Of a DNA stretch of 64,000 nucleotides, positions 1 to 8,014 are shown piece by piece (position 1 is the first letter of the stretch; every line of letters begins with the position of its first letter). Both the position numbers and the translations under genes were made by a program. The stretch lies in NCBI GenBank assembly GCA_018304425.1, contig JAGVWE010000006.1, forward strand, positions 1-64,000, given 5' to 3'. This DNA comes from Candidatus Iainarchaeum sp. (GTDB taxonomy: Archaea; Iainarchaeota; Iainarchaeia; Iainarchaeales; UBA10219). Under the pieces are notes generated by a model. It saw only the letters and a list, made by a program, of their open reading frames with translations, ran no database searches and was not told the DNA's origin.

Positions 1-1
1 C

Positions 2-367
2 TGCGTGAAGCTGCCGGGCGGCATTTCGCCCAGGGACTGCCCGGAGGTGTGGGCGGCCACGGAGATTGCGCCGCACTCGTTCGTCTACGAGTTTTCGACC
101 AGCATTTCCCTGCTGGAGTACATGGCCATGGGCCGGGCCTGTGTGGTTACGGACATGGGCGCGGTGCGCGAGGTCGTGGGAGACGCGGCCCTGGTGGTGG
201 AGCCGGAGAACGCGCGGGCCCTGGCGGAAGGCATTAATAAATTGATTGAAGACAAAAAACGTAGAGAAGAACTCGGCAGGAAAGCGCGCAAGCGCGTGGA
301 AGAAAACTACTCGATTGGGAAAGCGGTGGAAAAACTGGAAGGCGTTTACCGGGAATTGTTGGCGTGA
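2..367 (+). CDS. GT4 glycosyltransferase, C-terminal part (cut by window edge)
   Basis: The reading frame is open to the left edge, so only the C-terminal nucleotide-sugar-binding half of a GT-B glycosyltransferase is present. The GT4 signature is visible as FEFSTSISLLEYMAMGR, with the E-x7-E acidic pair that contacts the donor sugar nucleotide. It is followed by the usual VVGDAALVVEP segment and a helical tail (LGRKARKRVEENYS). A GTG at position 5 is internal to the family fold and is not the true start. The gene ends 4 nt before the next SDR gene, so they are probably one operon. Donor and acceptor cannot be told from this fragment. Confidence 0.85.
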   Translation, partial: CVKLPGGISPRDCPEVWAATEIAPHSFVYEFSTSISLLEYMAMGRACVVTDMGAVREVVGDAALVVEPENARALAEGINKLIEDKKRREELGRKARKRVEENYSIGKAVEKLEGVYRELLA

Positions 368-371
368 GAGC

Positions 372-1364
372 ATGTACAAGCTGAAGCAAATGAAGGGCCA
401 GAAAGCCCTTGTCACGGGCGGCCTGGGGTTCATCGGCAGCAACGTCGCGCACCGGCTCGTGGGGCTGGGAGCAAAGGTAACGGTTTACGATGCGTGCCTT
501 GACCCGTATGGATGGAATTACGCCAACGTCAGGGAAATCAGGGAACACGTGAGGGTCGTCAAGGCGGACACGCGGGACTTTGACAAGCTGTGCGCGCACG
601 TGAAAGGCCAGGACTATGTCTTCAACTGCGCGGGCCAGGTCTCGCACCTGGACTCGATGAAGGACCCCTGGCTGGACCTGGACATCAACTGCAAGGGCAA
701 CCTGAACCTCTTGGAGGCCGCGCGGCGCTTCAACGACCAGGCCAGAATCGTTTACTGTGGCACGCGCGCGCAAATCGGCCGGGCCATGTACTCCCCCATC
801 GATGAAGCGCATCCCACGAACCCGGTGGACATCTACGGCATAAACAAGCTGGCCGGCGAAAAATACCATTTGCTGTACGCGGACGTGTACGGCATGCCCG
901 TGACCTCTTTGCGGCTCAACAACGTGTTCGGCGAGCGGCACCAGATGAAGCACTGCCTGTACGGGATACTCAACTGGTTCATTCGCCTGGCCCTCGAAGG
1001 CAGGGACATCACCATTTATGGCTCGGGCAAGCAGTTGCGGGAATACAATTACGTGCAGGACGTCGTGGACGCCTTGGTTCTCGCGGGCCAAAGCAGGAAA
1101 GCCAAGGGCCGGTTTTACTCCATCAGCACCCGGAAAGCCATGCCTTTCCTTGAAATGGCGCGGCAGGTCGTGAAGGAAGTGGGCCGCGGCCGGGTCGTGA
1201 AAGCGCCTTGGCCCCGGGAACGCAAGCAAATCGAGGTGGGGAACGTCGTGAGCTCGTACCGGAAGGCGAAGCGCGAGTTGGGCTGGGAGCCGCGAACCAG
1301 CTTTGAAGCGGGCCTGGAAAAGACGGTTGCTTTTTACCGGGAGCGGCTCCCCGAGTACGTGTAA
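372..1364 (+). CDS. NAD-dependent sugar-nucleotide epimerase/dehydratase (extended SDR)
   Basis: A 330-aa extended short-chain dehydrogenase. The Rossmann NAD loop is GGLGFIGS near the N terminus and the active-site pair is YGINK (Tyr-x3-Lys) mid-protein. Where dTDP-glucose 4,6-dehydratases have STDEVYG this protein has CGTRAQIG, so the Asp-Glu pair used for dehydration is missing; an epimerase-like or decarboxylase-like role on a nucleotide sugar is more likely than 4,6-dehydration. ATG 372 is chosen because it lies just after the preceding stop; ATG 390 also keeps the whole fold. A run of four sugar genes follows on the same strand. Exact substrate is unknown. Confidence 0.85.
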   Translation: MYKLKQMKGQKALVTGGLGFIGSNVAHRLVGLGAKVTVYDACLDPYGWNYANVREIREHVRVVKADTRDFDKLCAHVKGQDYVFNCAGQVSHLDSMKDPWLDLDINCKGNLNLLEAARRFNDQARIVYCGTRAQIGRAMYSPIDEAHPTNPVDIYGINKLAGEKYHLLYADVYGMPVTSLRLNNVFGERHQMKHCLYGILNWFIRLALEGRDITIYGSGKQLREYNYVQDVVDALVLAGQSRKAKGRFYSISTRKAMPFLEMARQVVKEVGRGRVVKAPWPRERKQIEVGNVVSSYRKAKRELGWEPRTSFEAGLEKTVAFYRERLPEYV

Positions 1365-1374
1365 GGGTTTTGGC

Positions 1375-2235
1375 ATGCACCGCATTCTGGTCACGGGGGC
1401 CAAGGGTTTCTTGGGCAAAAAGGCGTGCACGGTTTTCAAGGCAAAGGGCTTGGAAGTCGTGGAAGCGGATTTGCCGGAACTCGACGTGACCCGGGAAGAC
1501 CGGGTGAGGGAATTCGTTGCCGCAGCCCGGCCGGAGGCGGTCATCCATGCGGCCGCCTTGACGGATGTGGACGGCTGTGAGACCGCGCGCAAACGTGCTT
1601 TCAAAGTCAACGTGGTGGGCACGCAGAACGTGGCCCGGGCCTGCCGGGCCGTTGGCGCCAAAATGGTGTTCATTTCCACGGACTTCGTCTTCGACGGCAA
1701 AAAGCGGGGCGCCTACACCGAGGCCGATGTCCCCCGACCCCTGAACTATTACGCGCAAACCAAGGCCGAGGGAGAGGAAGCCGTCAAGCGCCTGGCAGGG
1801 GACTGGGTCATTGTCCGCACCGGGGTGTTGTACGGCTTCAATGACGCGGGCGACAAGACTACGTTCGCGCACTGGGCCTTGAAAAAGCTGGGGGAAGGCA
1901 GGGAGTTCAGGGTGGTGGATGACCAGTTCGCGCAGCCCACCTTGGTGGATGACCTCGTGGAAGGCATTCACCGGTTGTTGGAAGAGAACGCGGCCGGCGT
2001 CTTCAACTTGACGGGCAGCGAGTACCTGAGCCGGCTGGCCTTCGTCAAAAAAGTGGCCAGCGTGTTTGGCTTCAAGCCGGGCCAGGCGAAGCCCCTGAAA
2101 ACCGCGGAGTTGAAGCAGGCCGCCTTGCGTCCCCTAAAGTTACGCACGAGCCACGCGAAAATCCGGAAGCTCGGCATTCGGATGTCAAGCGTCTTGCAGG
2201 GACTAAAAGAGATGCGGAGGCAGATGAATGCCTAA
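1375..2235 (+). CDS. rfbD: RmlD-like dTDP-4-dehydrorhamnose reductase
   Basis: This 286-aa SDR carries the RmlD family layout: TGAKGFLGK as nucleotide loop, DVTRED, HAAALTDVDGCE, STDFVFDGKKRGAYTE, the YYAQTKAEGE active-site Tyr-x3-Lys, and VRTGVLYG. In the family it reduces dTDP-4-keto-L-rhamnose to dTDP-L-rhamnose with NAD(P)H in the cytoplasm. ATG 1375 lies 10 nt after the previous stop and gives a family-sized protein. rfbA and rfbB genes lie 3-4 kb downstream, which supports the pathway; an RmlC epimerase is not in the window, so related deoxysugar products remain possible. Confidence 0.82.
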   Translation: MHRILVTGAKGFLGKKACTVFKAKGLEVVEADLPELDVTREDRVREFVAAARPEAVIHAAALTDVDGCETARKRAFKVNVVGTQNVARACRAVGAKMVFISTDFVFDGKKRGAYTEADVPRPLNYYAQTKAEGEEAVKRLAGDWVIVRTGVLYGFNDAGDKTTFAHWALKKLGEGREFRVVDDQFAQPTLVDDLVEGIHRLLEENAAGVFNLTGSEYLSRLAFVKKVASVFGFKPGQAKPLKTAELKQAALRPLKLRTSHAKIRKLGIRMSSVLQGLKEMRRQMNA

Positions 2236-3142
2236 AGGCACCACCAAGGCAAGCGCTGAGCATCCCTTTGCCAGCATCGTGGTTCCCGCCTACAACAACC
2301 GTGTGGGCCTCCAAAAAGTGGTCCAGGCCATGCTGGAGCTGGAGTACCCGGGCCAGTACGAGGTCCTTGTCGTGAACGATGGTTCGACGGATGGCACCCG
2401 GGAAATGCTGGAACGCGAGTTCGGGGGCATGGAACGGGTGAGGCTCTTCCACCTGCCCAGGCTCGGGGTGTGCAGGGCCCGGAACACGGGCATCCGGGCC
2501 GCGAAAGGCGAACTCGTCTTCAACATGGACCATGACTGCATTCCGGCCAGGAACTGGTTGGCGCGCATGGTGGAAGGCTTCACCGAAGGCGGCCCCCAGG
2601 TGGGCGTGGTGACCGGTTATGGGGGCTATGGGGGAACGTCCACGGGTTTCCGGAAAAAGCTGCTGGACCAGGTGGGCGGCTATGACGAGGAATACTTTTA
2701 CTACCGGGAGGACACGGACCTTGCCTTCAAAATCATGGACCTCGGGTATGGCTTCCGGCAGGTGGACGCGCCTTACTTTCACGACCACCACATCGAGGCG
2801 CCGAAGAGCTTCCTGGACTCGATTGGCTATGGGTGGAAGCGCGTGTTTTGGCACAAAAACGACGTGCTGTTGTGGAAAAAGCACCCCACCCGGGTTTGCG
2901 CGGAGTTCCTGCACGTGAAATTCGGTTTCCTGGTCGACCCCGCCTACGACTTTGGCATGGCGACCGGCCAGTGGAAGGACAAGGGGAAGTTCGCGTTGAG
3001 TTCGCCACGCGGCATCGTCTTCCTTGAAAACAAGGGGTTCCTGCATGCCTTCGCCATTGCCTTGCTTGGTTTGGCGTATGTGGTGGCGGTCAAGCTCGTG
3101 CGGTTGTATGGGAGCATCAGGTTCGGGAAGTTGTTGATATGA
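2228..3142 (+). CDS. GT2 family glycosyltransferase
   Basis: A 304-aa GT-A fold enzyme. The N-terminal IVVPAYNN strand, VVNDGSTDGT and NMDHDC (the position of the DxD metal site) bind the nucleotide sugar; GGYDEEYFYYREDTDLAFK is the ED-type catalytic-base region. A hydrophobic segment near the C terminus (about residues 272-295) would tether it to the membrane. The start overlaps the RmlD-like gene by 8 nt, so the two are translationally coupled. A role adding a sugar to a lipid-linked glycan is likely, but donor and acceptor are not readable. Confidence 0.85.
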   Translation: MPKGTTKASAEHPFASIVVPAYNNRVGLQKVVQAMLELEYPGQYEVLVVNDGSTDGTREMLEREFGGMERVRLFHLPRLGVCRARNTGIRAAKGELVFNMDHDCIPARNWLARMVEGFTEGGPQVGVVTGYGGYGGTSTGFRKKLLDQVGGYDEEYFYYREDTDLAFKIMDLGYGFRQVDAPYFHDHHIEAPKSFLDSIGYGWKRVFWHKNDVLLWKKHPTRVCAEFLHVKFGFLVDPAYDFGMATGQWKDKGKFALSSPRGIVFLENKGFLHAFAIALLGLAYVVAVKLVRLYGSIRFGKLLI

Positions 3143-3167
3143 TTGACGCCGCGTCACAGGGGTTGTT

Positions 3168-4136
3168 ATGAAAATCAGTGAGAGCCGGGTACTGGTCACG
3201 GGAGTGAACGGCTTTGTCGGGGGATGGGTGGCCAGGCAGTTGCTCAACGAGGGCGCGGAAGTGACGGGGCTGGTGAGGCACCCGACAAAAGACCGGGTGC
3301 TGCGGCTTCATTTAATCGAGGGCGAGGTCAGGCTACGCAAAGGCAATATAACCGACGCAAAAGGCGTTTTCGAGGCGTTTAAAGCCGTACGGCCCGATGC
3401 GGTGGTGCACCTGGCGGCCCAGGCCTCGGCCCGCGTGCAAGGCAATGGCTTGGAGACCGAGCGCGTGAACGTCGAGGGCACGGTGAACGTGTTGAACGCC
3501 TGCGTGGCCCTGGGCATTGAGAACGTGGTCGTGGCTTCCACGGGGAAAGCGTATGGCGAGCACGACCGGAAGCGGGTCACGGAAGCAGGTGCCCTCCAAG
3601 CGCAGTCCGTGTACGGAGCCAGTAAGGCAGCCATGGACTTGTTGTCGCGGGCGTTCGCGGAGACGTATGGCTTGAACCTTGCCGTGACGCGGTGTGGCAA
3701 CGTGTATGGGCCCATGGACTTGTCCGCCGGCCGGTTGATTCCTTCCACGACGCTGAAGGCCTTGCGTGGAAGGAAACCGGTCATCAACAACCGGGAGGCG
3801 AAGCGGGACTTCGTCTTCGTGAAGGACGTCGCGCGGGCCTATGCCCGCATCCTGGAAAGGATTGAACGGAGAAACGTGGCCGGGGAAGCGTTCAACCTCG
3901 CTTCCGGCAAGCAGCAACGCGTGGTGGACGTGGTGGAGCGCATTGGCGCGTTGACGGGGTGCCAGGCGAAACCGGTTTTCAACCGGCTGGCAAGCGTCGA
4001 AGAACAGGAGCCGCTTTTCTCGGTGGAGAAGGCGGGGCGCGTGCTGGGCTGGAAGGCGGAAACGGGCTTCAGCGAAGGGCTGGCAAGAACCGTTGAATGG
4101 ATTAAGGAGAATAAATCGCTTTATCGGCCGAAATAA
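3168..4136 (+). CDS. RfbG-like NAD-dependent sugar dehydratase/epimerase (SDR)
   Basis: A 322-aa extended SDR with VTGVNGFVGG as NAD loop, YGASKAAMDLL as Tyr-x3-Lys site, and CGNVYGP followed by RLIPSTTLKALRGRKPVI, an arrangement typical of CDP-glucose 4,6-dehydratases and GDP-mannose dehydratases. The family strand with SSDKAYG reads ASTGKAYG here, so the Asp that assists dehydration is replaced by Gly. That leaves the reaction open: altered dehydratase, or epimerase. It closes the first sugar operon; about 85 nt with a box A separate it from the next gene. Confidence 0.8.
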   Translation: MKISESRVLVTGVNGFVGGWVARQLLNEGAEVTGLVRHPTKDRVLRLHLIEGEVRLRKGNITDAKGVFEAFKAVRPDAVVHLAAQASARVQGNGLETERVNVEGTVNVLNACVALGIENVVVASTGKAYGEHDRKRVTEAGALQAQSVYGASKAAMDLLSRAFAETYGLNLAVTRCGNVYGPMDLSAGRLIPSTTLKALRGRKPVINNREAKRDFVFVKDVARAYARILERIERRNVAGEAFNLASGKQQRVVDVVERIGALTGCQAKPVFNRLASVEEQEPLFSVEKAGRVLGWKAETGFSEGLARTVEWIKENKSLYRPK

Positions 4137-4153
4137 GGCGTTTGCTGGGTTTG

Positions 4154-4161
4154 TTTAAATA
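4154..4161 (+). promoter_or_regulatory. Box A promoter of the 147-aa gene
   Basis: A TTTAAATA box lies 59 nt before ATG 4221. Transcription starting about 25 nt downstream would give a short leader ending in a strong GAGGAGG ribosome-binding site (4213-4219), so this gene and the following rfbB-rfbA pair probably form their own unit. Confidence 0.5.
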
Positions 4162-4220
4162 ATTATTGCTGCAGTAATTGGTAACTTGCCCGCGGGAAGG
4201 GCAGGACTGTTTGAGGAGGC

Positions 4221-4664
4221 ATGGCATTGGTTGAGGGCGCAAGTCTGAAGCACATCCAGGTTGAAGGCGTTATCAGCGGAATGGACTTCGAGGACGGGGT
4301 CGTAATTGTCCAGGGCCCTGACGAGAAATACTTGAACAGCATCCTGGCCTTGTGCAAGCGCCGCTTCAACCAGTTCATGGTGGTTTCCAAGCAGAACCCC
4401 GCGGCAGCGGTGGAAGCGCTGCCCGTGCGCGAGATGACACACATCCTGACGGATGATGTGGAAGTAAAGGAGAAATGCTCCATCCACTTCTCGGGTCCGG
4501 TGCACGCGGAATTCGAGTTCAGCGAGCAGGCCGGCATCCTGGCAGTCAACTTCACCAAGAAAGAGCTGGGTTCCTCCGGCAAGAAGGCAGGCGCGCCCCC
4601 CTCTGACTGGCTGGGCGGCCTCACGAAGAAGAAAGAGGAAAAGCCGGCCGCGCCCACGGCCTGA
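4221..4664 (+). CDS. Conserved-looking protein of unknown function, 147 aa
   Basis: I do not recognise a family. The protein is soluble, has no signal peptide or membrane segment, and seems to have a compact domain of about 115 residues rich in beta strands (HIQVEGVISGMDFEDGVVIVQ, then HFSGPVHAEFEF). A charged low-complexity tail with Lys, Pro and Ala follows. A near-perfect Shine-Dalgarno (GAGGAGG, 2-3 nt before ATG) and its own box A suggest strong expression, unlike the coupled enzymes around it. It lies between an SDR gene and rfbB, but nothing in the sequence ties it to sugar metabolism. Confidence 0.7.
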   Translation: MALVEGASLKHIQVEGVISGMDFEDGVVIVQGPDEKYLNSILALCKRRFNQFMVVSKQNPAAAVEALPVREMTHILTDDVEVKEKCSIHFSGPVHAEFEFSEQAGILAVNFTKKELGSSGKKAGAPPSDWLGGLTKKKEEKPAAPTA

Positions 4665-4702
4665 GATTCTTTTTGCGTGGATAGTGAGGGTGAGTCAAGA
4701 AC

Positions 4703-5677
4703 ATGAGGCAAATCCTGGTCACGGGTGGCGCGGGCTTCATTGGCAGCAACTTCATCCGCTACTTGATGCAGGCACAGCCCGGCATCCGCGTGGTGAACCT
4801 CGACAAGCTGACGTATGCGGGCAACAAGGACAACCTGCGGGACCTCGAACGAAACCCCCGCTACCGGTTCATCAAAGGCGATATATGCCTCCGGTACGCC
4901 GTAAAACAGGCGATTAAGGGGTGCGATGCGGTCATCAACTTCGCGGCGGAGAGCCACGTGGACCGGAGCATCCACGACCCCATGCCCTTCGTGCGCACCG
5001 ACATCCAGGGAACCCTGAACCTATTGGAGGAAGCCAGGACGCACAAGGTGGAACGATTCATTCAAATCTCGACCGACGAAGTGTATGGCTCCGTGGAAAA
5101 GGGTTCTTCCAGGGAAACCGATGCCTTGAAGCCGCGCAACCCCTACAGCGCGTCCAAGGCTGGCGCGGACTTGCTGGCCCTGAGTTATTTCACGACCTAT
5201 GGCTTGCCGGTCCTGGTCACGCGGAGCTCCAACAACTTTGGCCCCTACCAATTTCCGGAAAAAATCGTGCCCCTGTTCCTCACCAACCTCTTGCGGGGCC
5301 GGAAGGTTCCCTTGTATGGGGATGGCAAAAACGTGCGCGACTGGCTGTACGTCTTGGACAACTGCACGGCCATTGAAAGGGTGTTGCTGGACGGCAAGCC
5401 CGGGGAAGTCTACAATGTGGGGGGCGGGAACGAAGTCAAGAACATCGATTTGGCGCGGCGACTGCTGAAGGGGCTGGGCCTGGACGAGGAAAGGATTGAG
5501 TGGGTGAAGGACCGGCCGGGCCACGACCGGCGCTACTCGTTGGACAGTTCGAAGATTAAGAAGCTCGGCTGGAAGCCCGCGCACAAGTTCGGGGACGCGT
5601 TAAAGGCCACCATGGACTGGTACAAGGCCCATAATGCCTGGTGGGAGCCATTGGTGCACAAGGGGAGAAACGCGTGA
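4703..5677 (+). CDS. rfbB: dTDP-glucose 4,6-dehydratase
   Basis: All RmlB hallmarks are present: TGGAGFIGSN, NLDKLTYAGN, FAAESHVDRSI, STDEVYG with the catalytic Thr-Asp-Glu, YSASKAGAD (Tyr-x3-Lys), RSSNNFGPYQFPEK and the C-terminal KDRPGHDRRYSLD. It converts dTDP-glucose to dTDP-4-keto-6-deoxyglucose using bound NAD. At 324 aa it is of usual length. The stop overlaps the start of rfbA by 4 nt (GTGA), giving coupled production of the first two enzymes of the dTDP-deoxysugar route. The conventional dehydration triad contrasts with the two other SDRs upstream. Confidence 0.96.
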   Translation: MRQILVTGGAGFIGSNFIRYLMQAQPGIRVVNLDKLTYAGNKDNLRDLERNPRYRFIKGDICLRYAVKQAIKGCDAVINFAAESHVDRSIHDPMPFVRTDIQGTLNLLEEARTHKVERFIQISTDEVYGSVEKGSSRETDALKPRNPYSASKAGADLLALSYFTTYGLPVLVTRSSNNFGPYQFPEKIVPLFLTNLLRGRKVPLYGDGKNVRDWLYVLDNCTAIERVLLDGKPGEVYNVGGGNEVKNIDLARRLLKGLGLDEERIEWVKDRPGHDRRYSLDSSKIKKLGWKPAHKFGDALKATMDWYKAHNAWWEPLVHKGRNA

Positions 5678-6408
5678 AGGGCGTGATTTTGGCGGGGGGC
5701 ACCGGTTCGCGGCTGATGCCGCTGACGAAAGTAACCAACAAGCACCTGCTGCCGGTGTATGACCGGCCGATGATTTTTTATCCCCTGCAGACCTTGAAGG
5801 ACGCGGGCATCAAGGACATTTTGGTGGTAACGGGAATGCATCACGCCAGCGCGGTGTCCGCGCTGCTGGGTTCCGGGAAAGAGTATGGCGTGCGGTTTTC
5901 CTACAAGCTGCAGAAAGAGGCGGGCGGGCTCCCGCAGGCCATCGCCTTGGCCGAGGACTTCGTCGGCGGAGGCAAATTCGTGTCCATCAACGGCGACAAC
6001 CTCTTGTTCGAGAACATCAAGCCCTTCGTCAAGAAATTCGCGAAAGGGCGGGAACAGGCCCGCATCCTGCTGGCGAAAACCACGCGCGAAGAGGCGAAGA
6101 AGGCCGGGGTGGCCGTGTTCAAGCGGGGAAAGATTGTCGACCTGGTCGAGAAGCCGAAGGACCCGCCCACGAACTGGGTGAGCATTGGCGTGTATATGTA
6201 TGGCCCCGATGTCTTTGACATTATCCGGACGCTGAAGCCGTCCAAGCGCGGGGAGCTGGAGATAACGGACGTGAACCGCGCCTATTTGGCGCGCGGGACG
6301 CTGAAGTACGACCGGCTCCGCAAGGGCTGGATGGATGCCGGAACGATTGACGAGCTGTGGCGGGCGAACAGGGTCATGCGGGAATTGACGCGTAAAGCCC
6401 GCCAATAG
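5674..6408 (+). CDS. rfbA: Glucose-1-phosphate thymidylyltransferase, short form
   Basis: The nucleotidyltransferase signature GGTGSRLMPLTKVTNKHLLPV opens the protein, followed by FYPLQTL, NGDNL (metal and sugar-phosphate site) and VEKPKDPP. The family joins dTTP and glucose-1-phosphate to give dTDP-glucose. The 244-aa length matches the short RmlA form without the C-terminal allosteric extension of the roughly 290-aa enterobacterial enzyme. GTG 5674 is chosen because it overlaps the rfbB stop and begins directly with KGVILAGG. Confidence 0.93.
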   Translation: MKGVILAGGTGSRLMPLTKVTNKHLLPVYDRPMIFYPLQTLKDAGIKDILVVTGMHHASAVSALLGSGKEYGVRFSYKLQKEAGGLPQAIALAEDFVGGGKFVSINGDNLLFENIKPFVKKFAKGREQARILLAKTTREEAKKAGVAVFKRGKIVDLVEKPKDPPTNWVSIGVYMYGPDVFDIIRTLKPSKRGELEITDVNRAYLARGTLKYDRLRKGWMDAGTIDELWRANRVMRELTRKARQ

Positions 6409-6455
6409 ACGCAATGAAAGGGTTTTACTGGTACAATGGTCGAAGAAAAATAATA

Positions 6456-6466
6456 AGTATATATAG
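6456..6466 (+). promoter_or_regulatory. Box A promoter (AGTATATATAG) of the radical SAM gene
   Basis: A strong TATA element sits 41 nt before ATG 6508 in an otherwise gene-free 99-nt gap. The predicted short leader carries AGGGGAG (6493-6499) as ribosome-binding site. Confidence 0.6.
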
Positions 6467-6507
6467 GGGTAGGCCGTTATCTTAGTAGAACAAGGGGAGC
6501 TTGCAGG

Positions 6508-7959
6508 ATGAGACTCAAGGTTTTGACGCTTAATCCGCCGTTTTTTCCCAAGTACTCGCGGGAATCGCGCTCGCCTTCGGTGACCAAGGGCGGCACGACC
6601 TATTACCCGATGTGGCTCGCGTATGCCACGGGCGTGCTGATGAAGGAAGGCTTCAACACCCGGATGGTGGATGCCGCGGGGGCCTGCAAGACCAAGGAAG
6701 AGGTAACGGACATCATCCGGCACATGAAGCCCGATTACATCGTCACCTACACCTCGACGGGTTCGGTGGTGAACGACGCGGAATACATCCAGAGCGTGAA
6801 GGATGAGGGCCTGGACTTTTACTCGGTGTTCGTGGGGCCGCACGCGACCGCGACCCCGGTGGAGACCCTGAAACTCAATGACGCCATGGACGCGGTTGCG
6901 CGAAGCGAGTTCGACTACATCGTGCGCGACCTGGCGTTCGAGCTGGAAAAGGGCCAGCCGGACTTGTCAAAGGTCCGGGGCCTCAGCTTCAAGGGCTCGG
7001 ACGGAAAAATCAGGCACAACGAGCCCATGGACCCCATCGAGAACCTGGATGAGATCCCCTTCGTGTCCAAGGTCTACAAGCGGTTCCTGAACATCTGGGA
7101 TTACTTTTACTCGGCCAACCTGTATCCGGAAGTGCAGATTGTCACGGGCCGGGGCTGCCCGTATAGGTGCACGTTCTGCCACTGGCCGCAGACCATGACC
7201 GGGAGAAAGTTCCGGACGCGCTCCATCGAAAACGTGATGGACGAGTTCGACTACATCGAGAAGACCTTTCCGGGCCTGGGCGAGGTGTTTTTGGAGGATG
7301 ACACGTTCACGCAGGACCGCAAGCGCGTCAAGGAATTCTGCGAGGCGAAGGCCAGGCACGGCAACGGGCTGGTGTGGAGTTGTAACGCGCGCGCGGACGT
7401 GGACTTGGAGACCTTGAAGGCCATGAAAACCGCGAACTGCCGGCTGGTCTGCGTGGGCATCGAGTCCGGCGTCCAGGAAGTCCTGAACAACGTCAAGAAG
7501 GGCACGACCGTGGAGGGCATCCGCAAGTTTTTCAAGAACACCAAGGAAGCCAATGTCCTGGTGCACGGCTGCTTCATGCTGGGCAACAAGGGCGACACCA
7601 AGGACACGATCAAGAAGACCATCGAGTTCGCGAAGGAGTTGAACCCGGACACGAGCCAGTTCTTTCCCTTGATGGTGTACCCGGGCACGGAAGCCTATGA
7701 GTGGGCCAAGGAACAGGGGCACCTGAAGACCAATGACTACGCGCAGTGGCTGAACGCGGAGGGAGGGCACAACACCATCATCGATAGGCCGGGGTTGACG
7801 CACGAGGAACTCGTGCAGATGTGCAACGACGCGCGCACGGAATATTATTTCAGGCCCAACTACATGGCGACCAAGGTCAAGCAGGTGCTGACCCTGCCCA
7901 TGGAAAGGCGCCGCATCCTCAAGGCGTTCCAGGTGTTCGTCAAGCAGTTGGGCAAGTAA
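6508..7959 (+). CDS. B12-binding-domain radical SAM protein
   Basis: A 483-aa protein of the BchE/HpnJ-like group. The N-terminal 180 residues resemble a cobalamin-binding Rossmann domain (TLNPPFFPKYSRES, YYPMWLAYATGVL, with VGPHAT as the loop end). The radical SAM core holds GRGCPYRCTFCHWPQ at about residues 214-228, the Cys-x3-Cys-x2-Cys that binds the 4Fe-4S cluster, followed by FLEDDTFTQD and CVGIESG. The C terminus has MVYPGTEAYEWAKEQG. Such enzymes methylate or rearrange unactivated carbons of lipids, sugars or cofactors; the substrate here is unknown. It has its own promoter and stands alone between rfbA and fhs. Confidence 0.88.
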   Translation: MRLKVLTLNPPFFPKYSRESRSPSVTKGGTTYYPMWLAYATGVLMKEGFNTRMVDAAGACKTKEEVTDIIRHMKPDYIVTYTSTGSVVNDAEYIQSVKDEGLDFYSVFVGPHATATPVETLKLNDAMDAVARSEFDYIVRDLAFELEKGQPDLSKVRGLSFKGSDGKIRHNEPMDPIENLDEIPFVSKVYKRFLNIWDYFYSANLYPEVQIVTGRGCPYRCTFCHWPQTMTGRKFRTRSIENVMDEFDYIEKTFPGLGEVFLEDDTFTQDRKRVKEFCEAKARHGNGLVWSCNARADVDLETLKAMKTANCRLVCVGIESGVQEVLNNVKKGTTVEGIRKFFKNTKEANVLVHGCFMLGNKGDTKDTIKKTIEFAKELNPDTSQFFPLMVYPGTEAYEWAKEQGHLKTNDYAQWLNAEGGHNTIIDRPGLTHEELVQMCNDARTEYYFRPNYMATKVKQVLTLPMERRRILKAFQVFVKQLGK

Positions 7960-7986
7960 GCCGGTTTGAATCCTTCAACCCAAGCC

Positions 7987-8001
7987 TTTTATTCTCTTTT
8001 T
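7987..8001 (+). terminator. T-rich archaeal-type terminator
   Basis: A run TTTTATTCTCTTTTT begins 27 nt after the stop of the radical SAM gene and just before the fhs start. Archaeal RNA polymerase stops on such U-tracts without a hairpin, and no stem is visible. Confidence 0.4.
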
Positions 8002-8014
8002 CCCTAATGGGGGC

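Noticed and set aside
234-1700. A 488-codon minus-strand open frame opposite the first two SDR genes
   Set aside because: It is the antisense of clear SDR genes in GC-rich DNA; its product is Arg/Pro/His-rich with no motif.
5533-6843. A 436-codon minus-strand open frame across rfbA
   Set aside because: It lies opposite rfbA, the promoter and the radical SAM start, and shows no domain.
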